Of a stretch of DNA of 64,000 nt, positions 8,570 through 17,727 are shown one piece after another. The notes below the pieces were generated by a model. It ran no database searches, had not been told where the DNA came from, and saw only the letters and a program-made list of their open reading frames with translations. Source of the DNA: Dyadobacter sp. SG02 (lineage in GTDB: Bacteria; Bacteroidota; Bacteroidia; Cytophagales; Spirosomataceae); NCBI RefSeq assembly GCF_900109045.1, contig NZ_FNYL01000016.1, positions 62,001-126,000 on the forward strand, read 5' to 3'. Positions within the stretch are counted from its first letter, which is position 1, and each line of letters opens with the position of its first letter. The position numbers were made by a program, and so were the translations under genes.

Positions 8570-8585
8570 AGCATGTAGCACAACT

Positions 8586-9533
8586 ATGGAACCAATTAAC
8601 AAAACCCAGCGAAAAACAGCGATCGGCAGGTTCGTAGGCATGTACGTACTATCGCTCACGTTCCCGCTCGCAGCCGTGTACCTGCTCATGCGCGTGCCCG
8701 ACTCGGTCAGCGCATCGGAAACGCGCCGGTACCGTCTGATCGTCGAGGAACAGGACCCGATGCTGGTCGATACCGACACGCTCAGCCAGATATCACGCCG
8801 GCTCATCCAGCTCGATGGCCTGTACAGCAGCGCCACCGACGAAATGGCCAAAGCAACTGCCCGGACGCAGCTGGTAGATATTGAAAGCCGCATCAACAGC
8901 ATTATGAGCCATTTCAATAACCTCGCTGCATCGGCAGCTCATGAGCAAAACAAACGCCTGTCGACCGGCATTGCCAAACTAACCGAAGCGTTAGTCACCT
9001 ACCGCCAGACCATCGGCGAGCTCCGGCGCACATTGGATAGCAAGGGTATCGATATGCAAGTGGTGAATGATCTCCGTAACCAGATTAATATGAAGGATCT
9101 GGAAATCAAAGGCATGGAACGCCAGCTGCTGACTGCCGCCGTGAGTGGTGGTGGTGGAGGTGGGGGAGGCGGGGGCGGCGGCGGCCCGGATAAAGAGCTG
9201 CAAGCCAAAGTGGCCTCTCTGCAACGCGATCTCGACAATTGCAGGAGTTCCAAATCGGGAGGTGGAGACATTTCGGCCATCCAAAGACAACTCGATGAAT
9301 GCCTCGCAGCAAGAAGTGGCACCGCCGTCACATACCGCGAATGGCTCAGGTATTCCGAAGCGGAAGGTTACTACCAGTTGCTCACACAGGGAAACCTGCG
9401 TAAGAACGATCGCAAAGTGTATTACGACCAGGCGAAACAGATATTCGACGGTTTACAGGTTTCGACCGCCAATAAGGAAATGAAGGCCAAAGCGACAGAG
9501 CGGTTATTGGCACTGCAAAAAAATCAGCCCTGA
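8586..9533 (+). CDS. Bitopic membrane protein, TssO-like, with polyglycine linker
   Basis: The 315-residue protein has a short cytoplasmic N-terminus, one transmembrane helix (about residues 14-36, MYVLSLTFPLAAVYLLM) and a long periplasmic part. That part is mostly coiled coil (about 55-180), then a run of 13 glycines, a second short coiled coil (ELQAKVASLQRDLDNC) and a helical C-terminal domain of about 70 residues (REWLRYSEAEGYYQLL). Position in the operon and topology fit TssO, an inner-membrane component of the Bacteroidota T6SS envelope complex; I could not confirm homology from motifs. The ATG at 8586 was chosen because upstream codons run into the tandem repeat. The glycine run probably acts as a flexible hinge. 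Confidence 0.55.
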   Translation: MEPINKTQRKTAIGRFVGMYVLSLTFPLAAVYLLMRVPDSVSASETRRYRLIVEEQDPMLVDTDTLSQISRRLIQLDGLYSSATDEMAKATARTQLVDIESRINSIMSHFNNLAASAAHEQNKRLSTGIAKLTEALVTYRQTIGELRRTLDSKGIDMQVVNDLRNQINMKDLEIKGMERQLLTAAVSGGGGGGGGGGGGGPDKELQAKVASLQRDLDNCRSSKSGGGDISAIQRQLDECLAARSGTAVTYREWLRYSEAEGYYQLLTQGNLRKNDRKVYYDQAKQIFDGLQVSTANKEMKAKATERLLALQKNQP

Positions 9534-9565
9534 GAAACAGCGTTCCAAATCCATCCTATTAATCC

Positions 9566-12037
9566 ATGCAAACCGAAGCACTCAGATACGCGATCACGAT
9601 CGCACAGTCGTTGGCGCGCGAATACCGGCAGGAACGTTTTGGCCCCGCGCACTTGCTCATGGGCCTGCTGCACAATGATGTGGGCCTGGCTTCCGAGCTC
9701 GTGATGGCCGGCAAAGACCTCCCGTACCTGCGTGACTGGGCTGAGGTACGCCTGGAAGAAACCGCCAAATCGGTGCGGGTACCCGAACTGCCGCAACCTG
9801 ACAACCAGGCGACCGCAACGCTGGAACTCGCCGACCTCATCGCATTGCAGTTCAATATCGATACCGACCCGCTTTGCACATTAGCTGCCCTACTCAAAGC
9901 AGGAGTGGGGTTCTCTTCCGACCAATTGAAATCCCTTCCCATTACCCAGAAAGAGGTATTAGCGCTCCATGCCGCGCCACTCACTGCTGACAATGGAGAA
10001 ACCCAAAATACAAAGCAGGCTTCCCCGGCGACGGTAAAAGGCACCGGCTACCTGGAAAAGTACACATCCGATAAAACCCAGCGGGCGGCAGAAGGGAAAA
10101 CCGACCCCATCATCGGCCGCGACCGGGAGATACGCCAAATGGCCGAAATACTGGGCAGAAGAAGTAAACCCAATGTAATACTGACCGGAGAACCCGGCGT
10201 AGGCAAATCGGCACTGGTAGAAGGTTTTTCCAAACTCATTGCAGAGAAAAAAGTGCCCCAATTACTGCAAAACGCCCGTTTACTTGAACTGGACACGGGC
10301 TCACTCGTAGCCGGGGCATCTTACAAAGGCGAAATCGAGGAGCGGTTGAAAGGTATTTTAAATGAATTGAAGGGATTTGATAAGGCCATTCTGTTTATCG
10401 ACGAAATACATATGCTGCTCGATCCGAAAGGCTCGGTCGGTGCGGGCGTTGCCCAACTGCTCAAACCGGAGCTGGCACGAGGCGAACTGACATTAATAGG
10501 CGCCACCACACCGGAAGAATACCGGAAGTACATTGAAAAGGACGAAGCATTCTCCCGCCGGTTCGAAATACTCCATGTGGAAGAGCCCGACGAAGCCACA
10601 GCGACGCGTATGATCGAGTATATGCTGCCCGTTTACGAAGCGCACCACGGCCTGAAAGTTTCGGAAGGTACCGCGGCTGAGGCTGTCAAACTGGCGAAAA
10701 GGTATGTGAAAGACCGTCGTCTCCCCGACGTCGCGCTCGACCTGCTTGATCGGACAATGGCAGCCATGCGGTTGATGGACGAAGTTTCCGAAAATGAATT
10801 AGCGACATTACAAACGGATCTTGACACCCTGATGGCCGTCGACGAAGCGGAAAGGCTCCACGAGCTCAAATGGTTTGCCCGGCAACTGCCCAACCGCCTT
10901 AGCCCCCTGCTTACCGGCCAGCTCGATGCCGGCGACGACGCCGATCTCGAAACATCGGAAGGCATTCATAATCAATTAAATAATAAACTTTCCGCACTGC
11001 GAAACCTGGCCATACGCCGGTCGGACTCGATCGACAAAAACGACGTGGCGGCCATTATTTCCCATAAAACAGGCATACCGCTGGGTAAGCTCCAGAGCTC
11101 GGAGCGTGACAAATTATTAGGAATTGACGAAGTGTTGAAAAAAAGGGTGGTAGGCCAGGACCAGGCAGTGAAAGCACTGAGCGAAGCCATTCTCGAATCG
11201 CGCTCCGGCCTGATTAAGGCCGGGCAACCCATCGGTTCGTTCTTTTTGCTCGGACCAACCGGGACCGGTAAGACCGAAATCGCAAAAGCGCTGGCGGATT
11301 TCCTTTTCAATGATGAATCTTTCCTGATCCGGTTCGATATGTCGGAATTCAAGGAAGAGCATTCGGCAGCATTGCTGTACGGCGCGCCTCCGGGGTATGT
11401 CGGTTATGAAGAAGGTGGGCTATTGGTGAACAAAATCCGCCAGAAACCCTATTCGGTCGTACTGTTTGATGAAATAGAAAAGGCACACCCCTCTGTTTTT
11501 GACCTTTTCCTCCAAATCCTGGACGAGGGTAAGCTGCACGACAGGCTGGGCAAAGAAGGTGATTTCTCCAATGCGGTGATCCTTTTTACTTCCAATATCG
11601 GGCAAGAGCATATTATCCAGGAGTTTGGGAAAGGCGGCATTCCGCAGTCATCCGACCTGATGGAAATTATGGCCAAGTATTTCCGCCCTGAATTTTTGGC
11701 CCGGCTAACGGAAATCGTCCCGTTCGCACCGATTTCGGAGGATAATGTGGTTAAAATATTCGATATCCATTTACGCGGCCTTACGGACTTGCTCGACAAA
11801 CAGGGTATCAGCCTCAACCTGACACCCGAAGCACGGAAAAGCATCGCAATGCAGGGTTTTACGCCAAGATATGGAGTAAGGCCGCTGAAAGGCGTCATCC
11901 GCAACCTGCTCCGGCGACCGGTAAGCCGGATGATTATCTCCGGCCAGGCCGGAAAAGGTTCCGTGATCGACCTCAGTACCGATAACAATGGAGAAGTCGT
12001 CTGGAATATCCACCAGGCAGAAAGCATATTAGAATAG
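9566..12037 (+). CDS. tssH: T6SS sheath-recycling ATPase ClpV/TssH
   Basis: This 823-residue AAA+ protein has the Clp/Hsp100 layout: an N-terminal Clp_N repeat domain (about 1-150), a first ATPase module with Walker A GEPGVGKS (208-215) and Walker B LFIDEIH, a short middle region (about 420-480), and a second ATPase module with Walker A GPTGTGKT (563-570) and Walker B VLFDEIEKAH. It ends with a ClpB D2-small domain (FTPRYGVRPLKGVI). In T6SS this unfoldase disassembles the contracted TssB/TssC sheath in the cytoplasm. It could be mistaken for ClpB or ClpC, but the operon context and divergent N-terminal domain support ClpV. Confidence 0.9.
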   Translation: MQTEALRYAITIAQSLAREYRQERFGPAHLLMGLLHNDVGLASELVMAGKDLPYLRDWAEVRLEETAKSVRVPELPQPDNQATATLELADLIALQFNIDTDPLCTLAALLKAGVGFSSDQLKSLPITQKEVLALHAAPLTADNGETQNTKQASPATVKGTGYLEKYTSDKTQRAAEGKTDPIIGRDREIRQMAEILGRRSKPNVILTGEPGVGKSALVEGFSKLIAEKKVPQLLQNARLLELDTGSLVAGASYKGEIEERLKGILNELKGFDKAILFIDEIHMLLDPKGSVGAGVAQLLKPELARGELTLIGATTPEEYRKYIEKDEAFSRRFEILHVEEPDEATATRMIEYMLPVYEAHHGLKVSEGTAAEAVKLAKRYVKDRRLPDVALDLLDRTMAAMRLMDEVSENELATLQTDLDTLMAVDEAERLHELKWFARQLPNRLSPLLTGQLDAGDDADLETSEGIHNQLNNKLSALRNLAIRRSDSIDKNDVAAIISHKTGIPLGKLQSSERDKLLGIDEVLKKRVVGQDQAVKALSEAILESRSGLIKAGQPIGSFFLLGPTGTGKTEIAKALADFLFNDESFLIRFDMSEFKEEHSAALLYGAPPGYVGYEEGGLLVNKIRQKPYSVVLFDEIEKAHPSVFDLFLQILDEGKLHDRLGKEGDFSNAVILFTSNIGQEHIIQEFGKGGIPQSSDLMEIMAKYFRPEFLARLTEIVPFAPISEDNVVKIFDIHLRGLTDLLDKQGISLNLTPEARKSIAMQGFTPRYGVRPLKGVIRNLLRRPVSRMIISGQAGKGSVIDLSTDNNGEVVWNIHQAESILE

Positions 12038-12079
12038 CACCCATTTTAATAAACTATCCACACCTTCCTGAATCGAACA

Positions 12080-12547
12080 ATGAGTGTACTTGGAAATGCT
12101 GTCGCGCAATTCGCGCAAACTAACCTGGCCGGCCAGGTAGGAAACGGAGAATGCTGGACACTGGCCGAACGCGCGCTTCAAAGCGCAGGCGCCAGGACAT
12201 CCACCGAAATCATGGGCCACATCGGCCCGGACGACAATTACGTATGGGGTACCGCCATTACCTCGGCCAACCTCGAAGCGGGCGATATTATCCAGTTCCG
12301 GAATTATACATTCCGTTTCGATGCCTCTGACGGTGCCTGGCGAACGGAATCCCGGCCGCATCACACGGCGATTGTGATGTCGGTCGACACTTCCGGTACC
12401 GTGGAAGTATATGAATGCAATGTAAATAACAGCAAAAACGTACAGCAGAACCGTCTGTACCTGCGCACCGGCGCCATGAGCGGCGGAAGTGTGACCGTTT
12501 CTGGACAAATGTGGTTCTACCGTCCGCAAGCCCGCCCGACCACCTGA
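12080..12547 (+). CDS. Putative T6SS effector, NlpC/CHAP-like Cys-His hydrolase
   Basis: The 155-residue protein has no signal peptide and begins with a helix followed by QVGNGECWTLAERAL, in which Cys25 heads a helix as in papain-like NlpC/P60 and CHAP amidases. A second block RPHHTAIVMSV supplies His94/His95 at a strand start, and VYECNVN (Glu112, Asn114) could provide the third polar residue. Such enzymes cut peptidoglycan peptides or other amides. The absence of export signals, the small size and the position between clpV and structural genes fit a cargo effector delivered by this T6SS. Catalytic assignment is by motif and spacing only. Its immunity protein is not certain; the lipoproteins at 13.5-15.5 kb are candidates. 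Confidence 0.65.
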   Translation: MSVLGNAVAQFAQTNLAGQVGNGECWTLAERALQSAGARTSTEIMGHIGPDDNYVWGTAITSANLEAGDIIQFRNYTFRFDASDGAWRTESRPHHTAIVMSVDTSGTVEVYECNVNNSKNVQQNRLYLRTGAMSGGSVTVSGQMWFYRPQARPTT

Positions 12548-12589
12548 CCCTCCGTGCAAGAAGTTATCCATCCGAAAACCTGAAACATT

Positions 12590-13429
12590 ATGCACATTCA
12601 TCTATTCAGAAATGCGAGGCGGTGGGATTCATGCCTTATTCCGATCGACGATACTACTTTCGGGATGATCCTGCAATTCAAAGTACACCTGGCACGTGTG
12701 AATCCCGACACGCGGTTTTTCATGGGCGACACTTATGCGACAGGCAACGGCATTTTGCACGATACCTACGGCCGCTTTCACCTGGAACGGTGGGGTGACC
12801 GGGAATGGGAAGATTACAAGAACCTGTTCGTCACGGTGGTGCAAAGGCATTGGAGTGATAAATTCATACTCAATCCGAACAAAGACTGGTATGTGCCCCG
12901 CACTTCCGCACCCCGTAACCCGGCTACGATCCAATGCGGCTTGTCCATTCAGCTGGTCGATACGTCGTCACAGGCGCATCAAACCTACCGGATCATCCAT
13001 CCGAGGGAAGATACATTCCGGTCTTTTGTAATCGAATCCAGCCGAACCGGCATATTCACCCAAAACGACCTCGAATCGCACTGGAACGACCGTCCTACCC
13101 GTATAGGCTCGGAAACCCATAGTGTGTCGTTTTTGCAAACTACCATCAACCACGAGTTTGGTCACACGCTCGGGTTGGGGCACGTCAATGGCTCTGGTAA
13201 CGAAGATCGCCACTATGGTGTAACACTGGCCCAGCGCGAAAATCAGATGGGTATGGGCGGGTTACTTACGCCGCGTCACGCGCAGCCATGGATCACGCGC
13301 CTGCGCAACCACCTGATCCCGCAAACGCATTACGATACGACAGTTTCCTTCCTCGGAAGAATTGCGAGCCCTCAGCTGATCGAATATTGGGACAACGACT
13401 GGCGGCCCGCCGCACCGGCAGCTTCCTGA
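12590..13429 (+). CDS. Metzincin-type zinc metalloprotease, putative T6SS effector
   Basis: The 279-residue protein carries the full extended zinc motif HEFGHTLGLGH, with His188, Glu189, His192 and His198. About 22 residues on, MGMGG (near 220) could be the Met-turn, so the protein belongs to the metzincin-like proteases by motif. Upstream is a mixed alpha/beta region rich in Trp, His and Arg. No signal peptide or transmembrane helix is visible, so an extracytoplasmic protease of this kind needs another route out; T6SS delivery is the natural guess. It starts 42 bases after the Cys-His hydrolase. Proteases of this fold are also known as cargo of related contractile systems. Target unknown. 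Confidence 0.72.
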   Translation: MHIHLFRNARRWDSCLIPIDDTTFGMILQFKVHLARVNPDTRFFMGDTYATGNGILHDTYGRFHLERWGDREWEDYKNLFVTVVQRHWSDKFILNPNKDWYVPRTSAPRNPATIQCGLSIQLVDTSSQAHQTYRIIHPREDTFRSFVIESSRTGIFTQNDLESHWNDRPTRIGSETHSVSFLQTTINHEFGHTLGLGHVNGSGNEDRHYGVTLAQRENQMGMGGLLTPRHAQPWITRLRNHLIPQTHYDTTVSFLGRIASPQLIEYWDNDWRPAAPAAS

Positions 13430-13471
13430 AAATATGAATGAACCAATCCGCTGGATACAGCGACCAAAGCC

Positions 13472-14620
13472 ATGCAAAAGTTTATCAGCTTATTAATAAT
13501 CACAGGTCTTGCATTGCTCTTAAAAGCATGCAATATGTTCACACCGGTGGACCCGCTGACGCCGGCGGCATCGGAAGTGAGTGTCGAGCAGGTGTGGACG
13601 TCGGGTGCGACGGTGAGGGGAAAAATCGATAATCTCGACCCTAAAAACGACCGCCAGGAGAAAAAAAGCGGTAAAATACTTGAATACGGCTTTGTTTGGG
13701 CCACCCAAAACCAGCCTACCCTGGAAGCCGGAACCGTAATCAAGGTAGGCGAGGATAACCCTCCGACCCCGTTCGAATTCGTCCGCGAAATAAGCAGGCT
13801 GTCTGTCCTCACCACCTATTACGTACGCACCTATGCCCGCAACGAGGGAGGAGGCGTAGGATATGGCCCGGTAGCTACGTTCAAAACCGATGATTATGTG
13901 TTTGCGGAGCTTTCGATAGGCAAGATTACCACCACTTCCAAGGCATCTGCCGATATAGTGGTCAACATTCTTTCACTGGGCAATGCCGAAATCTCTTCAT
14001 TCGGGGTTTGCTATTCTTCGACAAACAATGAGCCGACTACCAAAGACAGCCGGGCGGCGGCCAGCGGCAAAGCGGTCAAGGGTAGTTTCACCGTCAACGT
14101 AGGCGGATTATCCGCCGGAAACACTTACTACGCCCGTGCTTATGCGATTACTTTGGGCGGGATCATCTACAGTGATGCGACCACGGGATTTTCTCTCGGC
14201 GAGCCCGCTGTTTTTACCCCCAAGAAATCATTCATTATGTATTATTCCAACCCGTATGACCTGGATGGCGGAGAACTGGTATCACAAGTGGGCTCCGAGG
14301 ACTGCAATTGGTACCCCTATAACGACAAGCCGGGTATCTATCCAAAAAACGGGGCCCGATTTGCGGTTTTAGGCGCCGTGAATTTCGACCAGGTGAAATA
14401 CAGCGATCTCACAAGGGCTAACCTGTCGACGAACTTTATCAACGGAAGCTATACCGATACAAAAGCGAACCAGCTGCAAAACGGTACGGTGCTCGCATTT
14501 GTGACGAACCAGGGCAGGTATGGCAAGCTGCGCGTCGATGCCCACGGGGAAGATCGCACGCCCGGCGTGGCAGGCGGGGGCGATATGGAAGTGACCATTC
14601 TTACTTACGATAAACAGTAA
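13472..14620 (+). CDS. Lipoprotein with two fibronectin-III-like domains (paralogue 1)
   Basis: The 382-residue protein has a lipobox LKAC (Cys20), then NMFTPVDPL. Two beta-sandwich domains follow: about 35-130 (GKILEYGFVW, TTYYVRTYARNEGGGVGYGPV) and about 140-230 (SSFGVCYSS, GNTYYARAYAITLGGIIYS). A C-terminal domain of about 140 residues ends MEVTILTYDKQ. It is clearly paralogous to the next gene, which has one sandwich domain fewer. Being lipid-anchored and inside the T6SS operon, it could play the part of the outer-membrane lipoprotein TssQ or shield the periplasm from the adjacent effectors. Neither role is proved by sequence. Confidence 0.7.
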   Translation: MQKFISLLIITGLALLLKACNMFTPVDPLTPAASEVSVEQVWTSGATVRGKIDNLDPKNDRQEKKSGKILEYGFVWATQNQPTLEAGTVIKVGEDNPPTPFEFVREISRLSVLTTYYVRTYARNEGGGVGYGPVATFKTDDYVFAELSIGKITTTSKASADIVVNILSLGNAEISSFGVCYSSTNNEPTTKDSRAAASGKAVKGSFTVNVGGLSAGNTYYARAYAITLGGIIYSDATTGFSLGEPAVFTPKKSFIMYYSNPYDLDGGELVSQVGSEDCNWYPYNDKPGIYPKNGARFAVLGAVNFDQVKYSDLTRANLSTNFINGSYTDTKANQLQNGTVLAFVTNQGRYGKLRVDAHGEDRTPGVAGGGDMEVTILTYDKQ

Positions 14621-14664
14621 GCGTATATACGTAACCGTAAGGAACATTAATTAAGGAAAACCTC

Positions 14665-15489
14665 ATGAAAAAGCGTCCGATCAGTTGTTTGTTGATGTTG
14701 ACTGCGATAGTCCAGTCCTGCAATCTCTTTTCGCCTGTTGATCCACTTCCGCCGATGGTATCCAAACTGGAACTGGTGGATATCAAACGCACAGAGATCA
14801 CTGTGAGCGGCAACATTCAAAACCCGGACGCCAAAAACGACCGTCAGGAAAAGAAAAGCGGAGGTATTCTTGAATATGGAATAGTATACGGAACGTCGGC
14901 AGCACTCGACGTCCAGAAGGACAAGGTTCTCAAGCTAGGAGAAAAGCCTGCGCAAGTGCCAATCTTAATACAAAACCAAAAGATCACCGGACTTGCGGCC
15001 GACACGCGCTACTTCGTGGCGCTATATGCCCGGAACGAAGGCGGCGGGATGGCTTACAGCGAAATAGTGGAAGTAAAAACCACATTGTCACCTCCGATCA
15101 AAGTTACACGCAACTCCGTCAAAATATCCAACCGCAGCGGACTGGCGTATGACCTGGATGAAGGGAACATTGTGGTGAGCAGTGATCCGAAAGCGGATGT
15201 GGGCATTGATATATTCACCATTACAGGCCGCGGGACTACGCTTTCATTAGAGTCGATAGGCAATTTGCGACTAAAAACACTCGGAGTAGCCGAATACGAC
15301 AAGATCTCCTACCTCGATCTGGCGCTCATCCAGGATCTGACCACCGCGGGTGTCGGCTACCTGGTGAATGCGCAGTCGGCCAACACGGTGATCGCATTCA
15401 GGACCGGGGAGGGAAGGCTGGGAAAATGGCGGCTGGAAAACGCATCCGCTAATGAGCTCACAATTAGCCTCGTTACGTACGATAATTGA
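14665..15489 (+). CDS. Lipoprotein with one fibronectin-III-like domain (paralogue 2)
   Basis: The 274-residue protein has a lipobox VQSC (Cys19) followed by NLFSPVDPLPPM, nearly the same as in the preceding lipoprotein. One beta-sandwich domain (about 30-135; GGILEYGIVYG, ARNEGGGMAYSEIVEV) leads to the shared C-terminal domain (GLAYDLDEGNIVVS, KISYLDLALI, NTVIAFRTGEGRLGKWR, ending LTISLVTYDN). Shared anchors and both ends, with loss or gain of one sandwich, point to tandem duplication. It ends 7 bases before the next gene, so translation is tightly linked to the exported-protein group that follows. Confidence 0.7.
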   Translation: MKKRPISCLLMLTAIVQSCNLFSPVDPLPPMVSKLELVDIKRTEITVSGNIQNPDAKNDRQEKKSGGILEYGIVYGTSAALDVQKDKVLKLGEKPAQVPILIQNQKITGLAADTRYFVALYARNEGGGMAYSEIVEVKTTLSPPIKVTRNSVKISNRSGLAYDLDEGNIVVSSDPKADVGIDIFTITGRGTTLSLESIGNLRLKTLGVAEYDKISYLDLALIQDLTTAGVGYLVNAQSANTVIAFRTGEGRLGKWRLENASANELTISLVTYDN

Positions 15490-15496
15490 TTTGGTA

Positions 15497-16615
15497 ATGA
15501 AAAGACTCTTTACATTTTTGATGACGCTGCTTGCCGTACAGGCACTGGCCCAGGACCGGATCTGGCTCGATAACGGCAATCCTGTACAAGCCAAGCTCAG
15601 CCGTGCGATGGACAGCAAGCTGGAATGGATCGCTTCGGACGGTATTCCGCGGATTTACCACAGGAAGCGCTTTCTGGTCATATTCGGGTCGGCGGGGCAA
15701 TTCATGGTGATTTCGGAGCTGAACGAAAGCCCGAACAAAGCCCAGACGCAGATCGAGGCGTTCTATAAAGCACCGCCGCGGAATGTGAGCCAGGATATTA
15801 TCATCAAAAGCGTCCCGCTGACCGTGATTACCGGCAACATCTCCTACGAAAGCGACGAGGTGATCAATTACCTGACCATGGAAGGCAATGCGGCGTCGAT
15901 CAACAAGGAAGAAGTAGCGACGGTCATTTACCGCGACGGCCGCCACGAAATCCTGCGGGATGTGGTAGATGTGGCGCCATTGCTCGCATTGGCACATAAG
16001 GAAATAGAGAAAAAGGAACGCGAGATCGTCAGAAAGGAAGCGGACAAAACGCAAAATCAACCCATTGCCAAAAAAGACGTCCCGCCACCGCCGAAAGAGC
16101 AGACCAAACCGGTACTGAACGACGCCGAATACAAGGAATACAGCGCAAAAGGCATTCGCCGGGTGGATGAATTTACCTCCTACCTGCGCATTATCGGGGA
16201 TAAAAGCCTGAAATCGGAAGACAAGAACAAAGCGGTGCAGCAAGCGCTGAGCCTGTTTGAACCACAAGCCACGGTGGCCGTCAGCTCCGCAAAAGGCGTG
16301 AAGAAGTATCCCGTTAAAGAATACCTCAACCGCCTCAAACTTTTACCCTATTCCAAAATCAATATTACCTGGAACGAGGTCAAATATGTGAGCGAGCTTA
16401 AACAGGAGGCTGACGGCAACTATTACGGGATTATCGCCGGTCAGCAAGTTTTTGAAGGTTATGCAGCCAATGGAAAGGTCGCCTACGGGGATATTACCCG
16501 CAAGAATATCCGCGTCAAACTTGAATCGTATCAGAAAACCATCGATGGCAAGGATACGGTGAACTGGGAAGTTTTATTGGGAAATATAGGCGTCGAAACC
16601 AACGAGGGACAATGA
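15497..16615 (+). CDS. Exported protein of unknown function in the T6SS operon
   Basis: I do not recognise this 372-residue protein. It has a signal peptide (MKRLFTFLMTLLAVQALAQ) and an N-terminal half rich in beta-strand resembling repeated short sandwich units (WLDNGNPVQAKLSR and VPLTVITGNISYES). A charged lysine/glutamate-rich and proline linker (about 175-215, KEIEKKEREIVRKEAD then PPPPKEQTKP) follows, then a C-terminal domain of about 150 residues (KYPVKEYLNRLKLLPYSKINITW). The ATG at 15497 was chosen because it begins a good signal peptide. Its stop overlaps the start of the OmpA-domain gene (ATGA), implying coupled translation and probably a joint complex. Confidence 0.75.
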   Translation: MKRLFTFLMTLLAVQALAQDRIWLDNGNPVQAKLSRAMDSKLEWIASDGIPRIYHRKRFLVIFGSAGQFMVISELNESPNKAQTQIEAFYKAPPRNVSQDIIIKSVPLTVITGNISYESDEVINYLTMEGNAASINKEEVATVIYRDGRHEILRDVVDVAPLLALAHKEIEKKEREIVRKEADKTQNQPIAKKDVPPPPKEQTKPVLNDAEYKEYSAKGIRRVDEFTSYLRIIGDKSLKSEDKNKAVQQALSLFEPQATVAVSSAKGVKKYPVKEYLNRLKLLPYSKINITWNEVKYVSELKQEADGNYYGIIAGQQVFEGYAANGKVAYGDITRKNIRVKLESYQKTIDGKDTVNWEVLLGNIGVETNEGQ

Positions 16616-17724
16616 AAACCAGGCTATACATCTTCCTGTTTTTGTTTCAGGCGGCCTTCCAGGCGGCCACCAGTTCGCTGCATGCGCAATGCGGTTACCT
16701 GTCGGGCAAGATCACCGATATTTCGGGTGCGACGCCCCTCGTGGCCAGCCTCTCCGCCAAAACCGACCAGGGCAAACTGCGGCTCGGCAAATCCGACAGC
16801 CTGGGCATATTCAAAGTGGAAATGCCTTGCCAGATTATCGAGCTGACCATCGAATGCCCGCAATTCCAGACGCAGCATATTCCGGTCAATATTGACGGGA
16901 AAGCCGAAGGCACGTCTGTCGTCTCATTAGCCATGATGCCTTTGGGCAAACAAACCAGCGACGAACCTTACGCGCAATCGGAGCAAAAGCATTTTGAATT
17001 AAAGGATTCGCTGAAAGCAGTATCGATTGTGAGGCGAATTGAAGTGCGCGATGCATTGTCGGACCAGCGGCTACCGGCGGAGATTTGTCTTTATTATACC
17101 CAAAAACAGAAAAAGGACTGCTTCGCGCTGACGACCGACCGGCCAAGGGCTGAAATCGTATTCACTGAAAAAGATATTGTAGCCATTGAAGTAAAATCGG
17201 GCGGCTACCAGGGTTACAACGGCAATCTTATCCTTGACAAAACCGACGAAGAGCCCAGAACTTACATTATCAAACTGAACCTTCAACGGACGATCAATAT
17301 TAAGGGGCAACCGATCGCTAAGCCCATCGCTGCTGTGGCGAATGTAGAAACACCGGCTCTCAAAGGCGTTACCGCGTCCGACAAGACGCTCTATTTCCCG
17401 AGAAGCGATTACAAGCTGCCGGTACAATCGCGCACCTACCTCGATTCGGTGGCCATTTACATTCTCGAAAACAAAAACAAAGGCCTGCGCATTACCGGCC
17501 ACACCGACAACGTAGGCAACGCCGGCCTCAACATCACGCTATCGGAATACCGTGTCCGGGTGATCTCGCGGTACCTCATCGGCAAAGGTGTGCCCGAGGA
17601 AGTGATTGCGGCGGTGGGTATGGGCAGCAAATTTCCGGTTCGCCCGAACGACAGCGAGGAAAACCGGCGCATGAACCGCCGCGTGGAGGTGCAGATCATT
17701 GATTTAGACTCAAAAAGCAACTGA
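16612..17724 (+). CDS. OmpA-domain peptidoglycan-binding protein in the T6SS operon
   Basis: The 370-residue protein has a signal peptide (cleavage near SSLHAQ) and an N-terminal carboxypeptidase-regulatory-like sandwich (about 25-105, LSGKITDISGATPLVASL). A second, similar region lies at about 140-235. The C-terminus is an OmpA-like domain (about 260-365) with LRITGHTDNVGNAGLN and YLIGKGVPEEVI, ending ENRRMNRRVEVQI, including the Asp and Arg residues that bind diaminopimelate. Such domains hold envelope machines to the cell wall. In this operon it is a good candidate for the peptidoglycan anchor of the T6SS envelope complex. The start overlaps the upstream stop by four bases. Confidence 0.85.
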   Translation: MKTRLYIFLFLFQAAFQAATSSLHAQCGYLSGKITDISGATPLVASLSAKTDQGKLRLGKSDSLGIFKVEMPCQIIELTIECPQFQTQHIPVNIDGKAEGTSVVSLAMMPLGKQTSDEPYAQSEQKHFELKDSLKAVSIVRRIEVRDALSDQRLPAEICLYYTQKQKKDCFALTTDRPRAEIVFTEKDIVAIEVKSGGYQGYNGNLILDKTDEEPRTYIIKLNLQRTINIKGQPIAKPIAAVANVETPALKGVTASDKTLYFPRSDYKLPVQSRTYLDSVAIYILENKNKGLRITGHTDNVGNAGLNITLSEYRVRVISRYLIGKGVPEEVIAAVGMGSKFPVRPNDSEENRRMNRRVEVQIIDLDSKSN

Positions 17725-17727
17725 AAT

